Source: Hofstenia miamia
Taxonomy: Eukaryota > Xenacoelomorpha > Acoela
Assembly: GCA_004352715.1 (NCBI GenBank)
Contig: SCFE01000019.1
Span: 797,194 to 861,193, forward strand
Direction: 5' to 3'
Length of the DNA stretch: 64,000 bases
Below, in pieces: positions 21,368-32,001 of this stretch (the first letter of the stretch is position 1; every line of letters starts with the position of its first letter). Both the position numbers and the translations under genes were made by a program. A model generated the notes under the pieces. That model ran no database searches and was not told the origin of the DNA. It was given only the letters and a program-made list of their open reading frames with translations.

Positions 21368-21835
21368 ATGATGACTTCAAAAGCTGCTAACAAATCTCAC
21401 GCTCAAAAATCTAGCAAAGCTACACAGAGCAAACAAGACGAACTCTCACAACCCAAAAAATATGTTTTAAAGCCAGTATTACCAAAGACCATGCATTCCG
21501 TAGAGACTATTGGTAAGGTAGTTCAACCAGAGATGGTCAACACTCTCAATGAAGTTTCCAAACAATGTCAGATGAAATATATCTCTGTTAGAGAATTAAA
21601 AATTGGTGAATGGCAAAAAATACACAACGCATATAGCCTTCAGACAAAGTATGGCCCTGCGGTAAAAATTATACTTGAAAACAGCAACTGTTTCTTCCTA
21701 CCTAAACTTTATGCAGAGAAAGCTACAGGAGAAAAATATAAGATGTTTATCGGACTTAAAATTCGACGTGGCAAGGATAAACCATCAAAATATCCAGGTG
21801 GCAATGCACAAACTGTACTTAGATTTAGTGTGTAA
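21368..21835 (+). CDS. Small basic protein with C-terminal YG...FLPK module (possible ssDNA-binding fold)
   Basis: The protein is 155 residues from the MM at 21368; an in-frame ATG 11 codons earlier is less likely. Residues 1-40 are Lys/Ser/Gln-rich and disordered-looking. Residues 88-155 form a module with Y-S-L-Q-T-K-Y-G-x-x-V-K-I, FFLPKLY, TGEKYK and a C-terminal VLRFSV. The same 68-residue module closes the opposite-strand protein at 22985-23518. The strand pattern and the T-x-Y-G...L-P-x-x-Y signature resemble small OB-fold-like nucleic-acid binders seen in some insect and virus-like elements; that assignment is inference. Not recognised by name. It lies 2.4 kb from the broken polymerase. 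Confidence 0.55.
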   Translation: MMTSKAANKSHAQKSSKATQSKQDELSQPKKYVLKPVLPKTMHSVETIGKVVQPEMVNTLNEVSKQCQMKYISVRELKIGEWQKIHNAYSLQTKYGPAVKIILENSNCFFLPKLYAEKATGEKYKMFIGLKIRRGKDKPSKYPGGNAQTVLRFSV

Positions 21836-22487
21836 TAATATTTAGAATAAAATATATATGTGTCATTGATTTTTATTTTAATTGTTAAAAATTAGTACTT
21901 ACTAGTAAAACAAAACAACTCAATTTAAGAAACATGTTTACCATTTGATTAGATTACAAGATCAACTATATCTAATGTGTATATTACAAACTGGATTATT
22001 TATCATTTTGCTTAAAATATAAAAACAAAAAATGGAGTAAATATAAATTTATAGAATTATTATTTATTATTAACAATACAATCTTAATCAAAAAAAAGAA
22101 AGCTTACCATGAAATTAATGCATGTGACAATGTAAATATAAACACTGGTTTGAGAAATATTTTCCAAATAAACATGATAAAAGTTGAAAGTATAAAAAAA
22201 TTAATTTTTTTAAAATTATTTATCATTATTATTAAAATGATTAAAACATAGCAAATATTAAAAACATTAACATCAAAATTATTATTTTTTGACAATGATG
22301 AGTAGAACGAATTCACATGTATGGTTTTTATTCAAATGGCAAAAAAATTATCGAAATTATGCATTGATTTGATTCAATTACTTTTGTGTTTTATATTTAT
22401 TACAGAAATATTTATCATTCTCTCTATAGTTTTCTATTTGGATAGTTGGTTGTTAGCATTTATTACATTAAAGAGCTATTAATTTTG
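21836..22487. other. Intergenic stretch
   Basis: Very AT-rich spacer. A short minus-strand frame (22316-22104) is low complexity and not believed. AATAAA at about 21846 could polyadenylate the preceding gene. Confidence 0.45.
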
Positions 22488-22913
22488 ATGGATGACAAAA
22501 TATACATTATTACAGTGCATCAATCAAAGAAGGATTTTGACTGTTTACCAGGGCATATACAGAAAGCATTCAATTGGTATCAACGTAACTTCCATCATAT
22601 AGCATTTACAGAAGGAGCCCTAACAAATCAACAAATGGTTCAATTTATTAATTCATTAAAATTGTCTGATAGAAAAGAAACTGTGTTTTGGGCATGTGAT
22701 GCTATGAACTGTGAATTTTTAAGTCGGTTAATCTCTCAACCTGTGGAAAATTTACTTGATCATGGATATTGATACCCGCAGAATATGGAGAATTCTATAG
22801 ACTGTATAAAAGACTATTTTAAATTTGTGCGTCAAATGAACACTCCAAAAGGTAAATTATTATCATCATTTGCTAATTGTAAATTTAAGAAATTTATTGT
22901 AAACCCACTATAA
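22488..22913 (+). pseudogene. Unknown protein of about 141 codons interrupted by one TGA
   Basis: MDDKIYIITVHQSKKDF opens a frame that stops at TGA 22770-22772, but the same frame runs on without further stops to TAA at 22911-22913. Both sides look protein-like: before it, ETVFWACDAMNCEFLSRLI; after it, MENSIDCIKDYFKFVRQM. It is therefore one gene with a single nonsense codon, or a readthrough site. No family is recognised. It sits between the two module-sharing genes in the virus-like island and may belong to the same element. Confidence 0.4.
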
Positions 22914-22984
22914 CTAATAATTAATGATTTTTACTAGTATTATTTTTATAAACTGTGTATGTAGAAGTAAGCAATACTATATTT

Positions 22985-23518
22985 TTATTTACTAAATTCT
23001 AATACAATATGATTTACATTATTGCCACTGTTTGTGATTTCCATGTCATCACTGTGAAAAAGTTTTTTATTTACCAGAGTCTTGTAATTCTCACCCAATG
23101 CATTGACATACTGCTTGGGAAGGAAGTAGTAGAAACCATTGTTGAGTCTTATCTTTACTGTGATACCATATCTTGTGTTCAGCTGAACAACATCTTTGAT
23201 TGTTAGCCATAGTTTTTTTGGTAGTTCACTAGCAGGACTCACATTTGAAAAAATACAGGTTGTTGGTTGGGAATTAACATCGTTTAAGCGTTGTAAAACA
23301 TGGTCATCCTCACTCATGTTGGGGAAGACAATCGCATTATTACTGACTATAGGACGTCTTTGTTTGTGTTGAGCTTTGCGTTTTTCTTTTACAGGCACAG
23401 GTGGTGGGGGCATCATCTCCTGTGTTAGCGGGTTATAACCATACGTTGGTGGTGGGGTTGTGCATAGATCATCAATTAGACTGCTCAATGATGCTAGCAT
23501 TTCAACAGACATTGCCAA
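22985..23518 (-). CDS. Small protein with C-terminal YG...FLPK module, second member
   Basis: The 177-residue protein runs from MAMSVEMLASLSSLIDD to VLEFSK and a stop. Residues 23-42 are Pro-rich (TPPP, PPPPVP), then a basic patch (KEKRKAQHKQRR). Residues 110-177 form the module shared with 21368-21835: N-T-R-Y-G-I-T-V-K-I, YYFLPKQY, GENYK, then SGNN and IVLEFSK. The frame is intact, unlike the polymerase. The genes at 21368 and here converge, tails facing each other. A tail-end DNA-binding module with variable N-terminal linker is a reasonable reading; function unproven. Confidence 0.55.
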   Translation of the reverse strand: MAMSVEMLASLSSLIDDLCTTPPPTYGYNPLTQEMMPPPPVPVKEKRKAQHKQRRPIVSNNAIVFPNMSEDDHVLQRLNDVNSQPTTCIFSNVSPASELPKKLWLTIKDVVQLNTRYGITVKIRLNNGFYYFLPKQYVNALGENYKTLVNKKLFHSDDMEITNSGNNVNHIVLEFSK

Positions 23519-24117
23519 AAGTGAGAGACAAAATTGCGTAAGAGAAAAATAATGATTTTATCTGATGAAATGAGGTGGATATATAGATTGACCAGCTAAT
23601 GGAAATACATTGAACTTATGAAAAATTAATTATTGGTTGAACAACCGCGATATGATAAGCATGTTAACAATGAATTTTGACAAAATGCAAAAAGCGGTTT
23701 TTGAAAGTTTTCCCAAATTATATTATATGTGCAATCATTCAAAATATGGAAAAAACAATAACAAGGTATATATTAACGGGATGTAATGCAAACAATTGTG
23801 ATATTAACAAAAGTGAAATTAATCATACTGAAACAGTGTAAAATTGGCCTGAACATGAATCACGATAAAATCAATTAAAAAACCAATTAGCGATATTTGT
23901 GAAAAAATACATTAACGTTTTACCCCCACCTGTCAAAAAGCACTTTGTGAGCTGCGTAATTCAATTAGTGAGCTGTCAATCAACATTTGTTAAGTAGCTG
24001 AGTCAGCACCTAAACCCTGCCTCCAATATTCATCGTCTGTCATGTGACATGTGCCGTCATAAGCTCTCAACCAATCAAAGGCGTTTTTGCGTGTTCTCCT
24101 ATGCCTTATGTATACTA
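23519..24117. other. Non-coding stretch at island edge
   Basis: AT-rich to about 23920, then more balanced sequence leading into LINE copy 2. No terminal inverted repeat of a Polinton was found at this edge. Confidence 0.45.
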
Positions 24118-24528
24118 CTTATCTCCGGTATATCAGAAAACGAATTGGGAATAAAAATGTTCGAACGACAAGAACATGATAAACATAAGGTATGCGATAT
24201 TTTCTCGTTTTTGGGAATGAAAGACGTGTCTATCAACAATTTATATAGGATGGGCAAATTTGTAAAGGATAGAAAGAGATCGATAATGGTTGACGTTGGT
24301 AACGAATGGACGCAGAGACAGATCCTGGCTTTAGCACACAAACTCAAAAGTCATCCCAATGGTCGTGTATACAAAATACCGGATTTGAGTTCCGCTGACT
24401 GGCAAATTGAAAAAAGGATCTTGAAGAAACAATATGAACTTATTAATGATGGGGTCAAATGTAAGCATTTACAAATAAAGAGTTTAAGGCTGTTCCTGGA
24501 TAACAAACAAATTAGTTTAGATGATTGA
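24118..24528 (+). pseudogene. LINE ORF1 C-terminal region, copy 2
   Basis: The frame reads LISGISENELGIKMF, NNLYRMGKFVKD and RVYKIPDLSSADW and ends LDNKQISLDD-stop at 24528. It keeps the G that copy 1 lost after the A6 run, so it shows the intact reading frame here. The PHD half is missing. An upstream ATG at 24049 lies in unrelated sequence. Confidence 0.7.
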
Positions 24529-24611
24529 CTACCACACAAGAACCAAGAAAAAAGGAAAGTGTCCAGCTTTCTCCCAAATCTTTTCCTTAGTAATGTTCTA
24601 TCGTTAAAATT

Positions 24612-24845
24612 TTAGTGGAAACACATTTGTCTTATAAGATACCTGATTCAGCAATAACTCTCAATGATTTCAATCTTATCCGTAAAGATCGGACTTGTAA
24701 GCCGACTGATAAACTCGGTGGTGGTGTCTTAATTCAGGTGAAAAATGGCATTCCTTATGAAGAACTTCACCTCTTTGAAGAAATGGGAATTGAGGCTGCC
24801 TGGATTAAGCTCACACCAACAAGATCACCTAGAAGAAAAATGTGG
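24612..24845 (+). pseudogene. LINE endonuclease fragment, copy 2
   Basis: It starts with VETHLSYKIPDSA and runs through GGGVLIQVKNGIPYEELHLF to TPTRSPRR. It has GAA (24760 region) where copy 1 has TAA. The G-D-F-N half is deleted. Confidence 0.7.
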
Positions 24846-24984
24846 AGTGGTAAGGCATCACCAGTTACAGTGGAAACGATATTGTGACTCACAGACAAGG
24901 CTCATGTTGCGGAAATGTCTCAAAGATTGTGTATTGTAAATCCCTATCAATTTATTGTATTGCTTGTTCTTGTTATTACAGATG

Positions 24985-25395
24985 TAGTTTTTACATGGAT
25001 GTTGAAAAGGCATTTGACAAAGTGGATCACAAAATATTACTATGGAAGCTTAAACACTTCAATATTGGTGATGATATCATGTGCCTCGTATTCTAGCTAT
25101 CTTTCCCATTGCAGCCAATGTGTAAAAATTAAATCAGATGTGTCTCAAGGTAACGTTCTGGGTCCTTTATTTGTCGTGGTGCTCTCTTCTCTGTCAATAA
25201 CCATTCTTATATGCTGATGATTCTAAATATTTGCACAAAAAATAATTTATTTATGAACGATATTTATATTATTAACTGGGTTCTGAGCAACAACATGAAG
25301 CTTAATCACAACCAAGCTGAAGTAATTGGGTTCTCTCGTACTAGATCTTATACTTCAAATGTTGAAATTAATATATCTTTCGGCCTTTTATAATC
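24985..25395 (+). pseudogene. LINE reverse-transcriptase palm, copy 2
   Basis: Motif A is YMDVEKAFDKVDHKILLWKL with its Asp, motif B is VSQGNVLGPLF, and motif C is YADDSKYL in another frame (about 25208-25230). A thumb-side block (INWVLSNNMKLNHNQAEVIG) follows. The usual order is kept but frames change at least twice. Confidence 0.75.
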
Positions 25396-25801
25396 CAGCA
25401 ACTATGTAAAAGCCTTTGGGTAGTCAGCACTCAATGGACAGAACATCATAAAGGCATTTAATACGTGGGCAATATCAGTGTTGAGATACTCAGCAGGAAT
25501 ATTTAGGTGGAACAAGAATGAGTTGAGGAAGCCAGACAGGGAGACAATGAATGTACTAGGAGCAAAGTGGGTTTTCAACTTAAACGGAGATGTTGATAGA
25601 TTGTACATGGCAAGGCATAAAGGAGGAAAAGGACTGCTAACTACAGAGGAAGCCGTGGAACCAGAAGCACTAGGACTAAAGGACTATGTAAAAGAGCAAC
25701 CTAAAGGGTCCCTACTGGAGGTCACTATCGAGTTAAGGAAGATAAGAACAGAGGCAGATATTAAACAAGGGCAAGTTTGGTCTGATTTGAAGTGCAGGTG
25801 A
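25396..25801 (+). pseudogene. R2/R4-like (restriction-like endonuclease LINE) RT thumb fragment
   Basis: The frame reads LNGQNIIKAFNTWAISVLRY, then SAGIFRWNKNEL, DRETMNVLG, then DVDRLYMARHKGGKGLLTTEE. This is the block after the RT palm in R2/NeSL/R4-type elements (INTWA-x-P-V-x-R-Y-S-x-G-I, then D-R-x-T-R-K, then D-V-x-R-L-Y-x-x-R-x-x-G-G-R-G-L). It differs from the CR1/L2 lineage directly upstream. The Cys-His and nuclease domains are absent after 25801. Confidence 0.7.
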
Positions 25802-28570
25802 ATTAATCACTACAACAAAACATGACAGTCACTGAACTTTTCTCATGAGTTAATTAGCGATCAAAGTTGGTAATAATGCGGTTCTTTTCTTCCATTCCGA
25901 CAGAGTTCATAAGTGCTCATTGGCGAAGGTGCAGAATAGTGCCACGCGAATGCACGCGGAGAAAATAAACACTATTAGAGGGTAAAAAATGGTGAGAAAT
26001 GCAATAAAATACATGAAAAGTTTAAAATATAATCGATATAGATCGGTAACTTTACATAATTAACCAAATTCCTAGCACGCGGTAACACGCGGAAGCACGC
26101 GGTAAATATTTATGCATTATAGCTTATAAAACTATGAAGTCATATAAAAAATTATTTTTATTGCTTGTTATAGGGCAACTCTCAAAATATTTTGAGCACA
26201 GTAATATATAATGACGCGTATCTAAAATGCATTTTGAAACAAATAACCAAAAAGTTCCACAGCTTCATTGATTGCAAATAATACTTACGAATTTTTCATG
26301 AACATAAGAAAAATTTACGAAAATTTCTCTACTATTTTAGTTTTAATTGAAAATTGATATAATCACATTTATGGGTGTATTGCTCAATGCTATTTGAATT
26401 CAATTCAAGTCGTAGGTTTTCAATTTAAACTCGTGATACATTGCAAAATCATTTTCAATAGTTTAGGATTATTTTACAATTGATTTTCTGAATCTTTTCA
26501 CAGAGTAAAGCATGGAGCACAATTCTTTGCAATGCTAACAAAACCGAATGTTAGTTTGTGGTGATTAGTTTGGTTCACATGCACTTAAAAATCCATGAAA
26601 CCTCAGAATCCACGTTTGAAAATTCTTAGAATCCATTTGTAAATAATTGAAAAATAAGAACACAATTTGTAATTCAATCCGGGATTTCTTTTTTGAATCC
26701 TGGAATTTTTCGAGACTAAAAGATTCAAAAACAGCTAAAATGCTTTTTATGTTACTAACTGACATCTAGTGTTCAGTTATTAAATAGGGTCGTTGACTTT
26801 AATCTTATAACATTAGACGATGTCGATTACAGAATTCTAGTAATTTTGCGCATAGGAATTGTAGAAACTGCCCTATCAAACTAATAATTGACAGTGAGTT
26901 TTCAGGAAAGTAATCTTGCTATACATTATGCATATGAACTAATTGACTAAAAAATATATAAAATTCAAGAAATTTTTTATTCGGTTGATGAAATTTTTAT
27001 GCTTGTTCGCAGATGCTTCGTATCTAGCACTAGAATGCTCAGACCGGTCTTTTTTTATTGGAAATAAAATGTTCAAATTCAATATAATATTCTTTATTTT
27101 GTGTATATAGACTTAATTAAATGTCTATCTGGCATGCTAACCCTAACCCTAAGCCCTCCTTAGTGCTGCAGTTTCATTGCCATGCCCTGCTAAGTATATA
27201 AAAATCTGCAAAGGTATGCAAAGTTTTAAATGAAAGAAAAAATATTGCAACTCGAAGTTGCATTGGGATGGGTATACAAAAAGCTGGCATCTGAAAGGCA
27301 ATTCATTTAAAAAAATGATTTTATAAGAGAAAAATGCGCAATGCATTTGAATGGCTAGATATTGATGGCTTTAAGTAAAAGTCGTCAAAAATTTCAACAC
27401 GAGAAGTAGGGCTAAAAGCGTTTATGGTAGAAAACCAGAGAGCAGAAGCAATTTTTATAGCATAGCAGCTACATATGAAATGAATGATTTATGGAATTTC
27501 ATTGCTGTTATTATGTCTGAGGCAAAAAATACAAACATACAAATTCAAAAGAATTCCTTCCAAATGAAATGGATAATGGACAACCTATATATACTAGACC
27601 CCACCATCACGTCCTTGCCATTGAACTGAGACGCAGCATCGGTTACCATGTTTTTGCTGCCATCACCAACCCGGGAAACAACTTCCTATTATTTTACTCT
27701 TATTTTTTACAGCATTAATAATTCAATTCTGTAGGGTTGGTTGAAGCAGATGTCTTTCTGGGAAGGTTGGAGCCCATTCTAACCAACCCAAATGAATGTT
27801 TTTTTAACAATTTTTCCTATATATTTTTATGATTCGTAACTACAAATGTACAAATCAAAGATTTACATACATTTTGAGTATCAAGCAAGCATTTGCTTTG
27901 TTGCGCAGATAAATACACTTGGCAATGAAAATTTGCTTATGATCAATTATGATTTTACTTGTAAAAACGCTAATGAACTTTACACTACTTCATATTTTAT
28001 ATTTTCTACTTGTTTTATTATTTATATTTAACTATTATTTTAAGAATTGTTTTAAAAAGGAATAACTTGTTCCAATCGGTTCCGAAAGTCTGAGAAGATT
28101 AGAACCCCATAATAATTTTTAACCTTAAATGCAAAAGCCAGCATTAAATAAAATTTTTCTATTTTATCATCATCATCTTATAAAAGACCAATCTTTTGTT
28201 TCACTTAAAGCATGAACTTTTTTGAAAATCATTCATCATAATTTTTGCTTATAATATGGAAAAACTCATCACAATACGGCATTCTAAAACTAGGTTACAA
28301 AATATTCACATCTATAATGTACATGTATTGTAAATTTCAAATCAAGAAAGCATATATGATCGACCACAGTAAGCTAAACAAAATGTAATCAGCTTCTTAT
28401 CACTATTCAAATGAAATTACCTTTCAGAATTAGACATTCAATAGTCATAATACAGGAATTTGAATTTCAATTTTCACACAAAATTTACTTGTAAAATTAT
28501 TCATTCTGGTTAAGAGAACAAAATTAATTTCTGCATTATAGGTCCTATTATAATTTAATGATGACTGACT
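25802..28570. other. Long non-coding stretch
   Basis: No gene recognised. Small structures: a CACGCGG cluster (one at about 25954, three at about 26073-26100 spaced 10-11 bp), a CTAACCCTAACCCTAA run (27136-27152) and a 9-bp inverted repeat GGGTTGGTT/AACCAACCC (about 27734-27789), perhaps a MITE remnant. The rest is AT-rich. Confidence 0.5.
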
Positions 28571-29091
28571 TTAGTCGGTGTATTCCGGAATTTCTCCGAG
28601 ATAAGCAATGATAAAATTGACTACTAAGGACGGTTGAATATTTTCGTGACCTTCTACATCTTCTTCTCCATATGACGATGCCTCTACTTGCTGGCTTGAG
28701 GAAAAGTTTAAAAATGTATGGCCATTTGCTTGATTATGTACTTTAACAAAAGTTGATAGATATGAGTACTTATTGTATGAATGGGTGTGGGTAGGTAATT
28801 GTGAAACGGTCAGTTTGTCTTTTTCCTTTCCGAATGAATCACCCAGTTGACGTTCTGTGAGTTGCTCACCTGTGCCAGTGTGGACTGGAATACGTCCGCG
28901 GAGGTCCGGTAAGCAAAATTCATCGACGCCGTTTCCACCGAACGTATTGGAAATAACAGAGTACAAATCGCCATAGGAAGCAATTGACAATGTCCGACCA
29001 TCACATGGTAGCCATCCCCCAGGAATATTTGCTCCAGCGAAAATCTGTATCTCACCAATAAAAGGATCATCCGCGAGAATAGATTGGAACT
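28571..29091 (-). CDS. Phage-tail-collar (microcystin-dependent-like) protein, terminal exon
   Basis: About 173 residues. IGEIQIFAGANIPGGWLPCDG, then LYSVISNTFGGNGVDEFCLP and DLRGRIPVH, match the phage tail collar domain of bacterial MdpB-like and tail-fibre proteins. The LPTHTHSYN stretch matches their Q-(M/L)-P-x-H-x-H block, and NIQPSLVVNFIIAYLGEIP matches their N-M-Q-P-x-L-x-(L/V)-N-F-I-I-A end. The frame can be opened upstream to 29149, but a textbook acceptor (GCTTTTTTTAG at about 29100-29092) falls inside it, so this is probably a last exon beginning at 29091 with earlier exons unfound. Base composition matches the host. Role in an animal unknown; lateral gain from bacteria or phage is the likely origin. 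Confidence 0.75.
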
Positions 29092-30316
29092 CTAAAAAAA
29101 GCATTTGTTTATTGAAAATACACTCATTAAGGGAGTTTAGCAGCTGCATTAATAATGCTAAGTTTCTTATGCACTGGTTTCATTTGCCGAAGGCTTCATG
29201 ACTATTACATAAAATACGATTGAAAAGAAACACATATAAAAATAATTAATTAACATGTAGATGTTTTTTTTACTCAAATCTAAAAAAATCAACACAAGGT
29301 GCATACATAATGTCCTTAGATGACCCAATAACGATCCACATTACCTTGAAACATTGATCCACCCATTTATATTCATTATATTTTTTTATTATTTGACCCA
29401 AACCAACCTAAAAAATTGGGGAGAAATACTACCCTGCTCATTTACATTCCTCTGTCGTTTCGCACGGCACGACTCGATGGGACAGAGCCGAGTCGTAGAA
29501 ATAAAAGACTATCCTATATCACGTGTTGCTTTCAGATTGAGCATAGCATTGATAGTTAATGAACTATAAACGTCTAAAAAATTTTTAAACAATCATGAAA
29601 AATTTTCAAAAATCTCCAGGCAGTTTAAGATTAACATTATATATACAAATTCTTAAACAGTTGTTTCCAATTTGCCTTATCAAAACAATAACCCGAAAAT
29701 TTAAGCTTTTCGGCATCATTGTTGAAACTTTGCCAGGGGCAAGCGGGCCGGGCCTGTTACTGAACTGAAAAATGACATGATTAATTTGTAGATACTCGAT
29801 GCCATTTTATTACTACACGTGCGCTGAATTAATGCGTTAATTGCATTAGCTTTGAATAGAGTTAACCAGGGTTGTTTGAATCAATTATACATCAAATGTT
29901 TTTGAAAGGCCTTTTCATTAAAATTTACAACTAAACACACTTTGTTTCTTGCATCTAGCACAAATGGAACGGAAAGCCACTTCAAATTGATTCATGTGCT
30001 TGAATATTTGCAATATAGAATATTGACTTAAATCGTTTCTAAGCATTTTTTGTTTTACTATTAAAAATCTTCAAAACATTTAACATTTCTTCAATTTGGA
30101 TTAACATGCGATACATTTACACTGAAGCTTTACTTGCAAGAAAGAGCTCAGAAACTTGTAATTTATTAGAAATAATTCTTTGGAAAACCAAATGTAACCT
30201 GAGCTAAAAAATGTACGACCGTTTCCAAAGATCTCTAGACGTTGATTGTATGAGAGCTTAAAATTGTTCACAAACATATTTGAAACTTGGTCAATGTAAA
30301 ATTCCGCATATTTAAT
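29092..30316. other. Non-coding stretch, may hold missing 5' exons
   Basis: No upstream exon of the tail-collar gene could be identified. At 29321-29415 a GACCCA-rich block resembles the repeat at 42890-42985. An 8-bp inverted repeat ACGACTCG/CGAGTCGT lies at about 29468-29494. Confidence 0.45.
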
Positions 30317-30839
30317 TCATGTATTTAAAAAGATGGTTGATAAACAATTAAAAAACTAGACTTGGTTTAAGGTGACATTGAAGCTCCAAATACTTATTCA
30401 ATTATTAAATGACTAATGCAATGTATTGTAAGTTGCAAAAAAGAAATTACAGAAATATATTTAAATACAGTGCTAAATAAAGGAGCTTGCATGTTGCAGA
30501 AATTTCATTGTTAAGCATCTCTATGGCCATAGGGTCAAGAGAAGCCTACATGTATAAACAATAACCANNNNNNNNNNNNNNNNNNNNNTCATGTATTTAA
30601 AAAGATGGTTGATAAACAATTAAAAAACTAGACTTGGTTTAAGGTGACATTGAAGCTCCAAATACTTATTCAATTATTAAATGACTAATGCAATGTATTG
30701 TAAGTTGCAAAAAAGAAATTACAGAAATATATTTAAATACAGTGCTAAATAAAGGAGCTTGCATGTTGCAGAAATTTCATTGTTAAGCATCTCTATGGCC
30801 ATAGGGTCAAGAGAAGCCTACATGTATAAACAATAACCA
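30317..30839. repeat. Exact 251-bp direct duplication flanking a 21-N gap
   Basis: 30317-30567 and 30589-30839 appear identical, from TCATGTATTTAAAAAG to AATAACCA, with 21 Ns (30568-30588) between. Perfect identity around a gap points to unmerged contig ends rather than biology. Confidence 0.9.
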
Positions 30840-31338
30840 TCAACTCCAATAAATCAGTACTATTTCTACAGCATGAAATTTTATTTTAATTCTACAACTG
30901 TGACTAAACTTGATTTTCACTAAATGTTCGCTGACTTAATGTCAAAATATATTACAACTCAAAGTGAATTATTAAAAAACTAAATAAAATGAGCTTCGGT
31001 TACCAAATAAATAAATGACTTGCCTAATAAGAAAAATATTGCTAGCATCATCGTGCCCCGTGAAGTGAAATGATAAGAATGTAGAAGCGTTTGTAAGCAA
31101 AAGCAAATAACTGCTGTAAATAATAGTAAACAAAGCATTATTTTTTAAAAAAACGACGATGTTTTGGGGAATGCAAAGTGTGAACATAGTCGCCACAAAT
31201 TGAATTAACTCTTCACGACTGCATAGCCACGATAGAGTCTTATCTTAGATTACATAAATGTTAAAACATGTAGTCTCTTACAATTAACCATTATATTAGG
31301 AAATAAAATGTATTTAAGAAATTATTTGCATTAGCTGA
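30840..31338. other. Non-coding stretch
   Basis: AT-rich, nothing recognised before the LINE at 31339. Confidence 0.5.
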
Positions 31339-32001
31339 TGGTCTTTTAACAGCGAAAAATATACAGTATTTAGGGGAGACAGATTATCCAGCAATCCATT
31401 AGTTAAAACAAAAGGTGGTGGAATTCTATTTCTAATACCAAAGTCATTTAATCCAAAACAACGCAATGATATTGGGAATAATCTAACATCTAATTTTGAA
31501 AGTCTATGGGTAGAAATTAGTAATCCAATAAAAAATTCTCAATTTAAAAAGCAGTTGTTAAATGTATCTTACTGTCCAAACAAGAAATTTGCTAATCTAT
31601 TTATTCAGCAATTAAAAGAGGAATTATCTTTAGCTTGTTCTGAAAATAAAGATGTAATGCTACTTGGAGACTGGAACCTAAATTACTTTAACACTAATGA
31701 ACAGTGCAAAATTGACCTAATATTAAATGCTTTCAATTTAAAGTTGGCTAACGCAACACTGCCGACTAGAATCACATCATCAAGTACCACGCTAATTGAT
31801 TACATTGTGCTTGCCGAAACAAATAATGCATCATATAGTTTTTACTCATCTGAATGCCCTTTTTCTGAGCACTGCATTACATGTATTGAGTTTTCTAAAT
31901 CTGAATCGTCTTCGAATAATGTCACAAAGTGGATAAAAATCCGTGAAATTAGTACTGAAAATATAAACAATCTTAAATCGGCAATTTCTTCAGACAACTG
32001 A
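31339..32001 (+). pseudogene. LINE AP endonuclease (third LINE)
   Basis: The frame is open from 31339. It shows YTVFRGDRLSSN, then KGGGILFLIPKSFNP, LLGDWNLNYF (the G-D-W-N catalytic block) and SEHCITCIEF (the S-D-H block with Glu replacing Asp). The N-terminal E-T-x-L part is missing, so the copy is truncated at its 5' side. It ends at TGA 31999-32001. A basic K-P-W-I-N-E block follows in another frame near 32150. Confidence 0.75.

Larger units (their letters stand above)
24118..25395 (+). mobile_element. L2/CR1-like LINE, copy 2 (5'-truncated, internally deleted)
   Basis: It is nearly identical to copy 1 over 11998-12385 (ORF1) and over the endonuclease start. It then jumps from the endonuclease (about 24835) to RT motif A (about 24990), so most of the endonuclease and the RT fingers are missing. 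It lacks the nested insert and the nonsense change of copy 1. Confidence 0.8.

Noticed and set aside
15234-23518. Complete, active Polinton/Maverick
   Set aside because: No integrase, ATPase, protease, capsid genes or terminal inverted repeats were found; only a broken polymerase and unknown small genes.
27136-27152. Telomere-like CTAACCCTAACCCTAA
   Set aside because: Only about two and a half units; too short to call an interstitial telomere.
28571-29149. Bacterial contamination as source of the tail-collar gene
   Set aside because: No other bacterial gene is adjacent, base composition is host-like, and a splice acceptor precedes the domain; contamination is possible but less likely.
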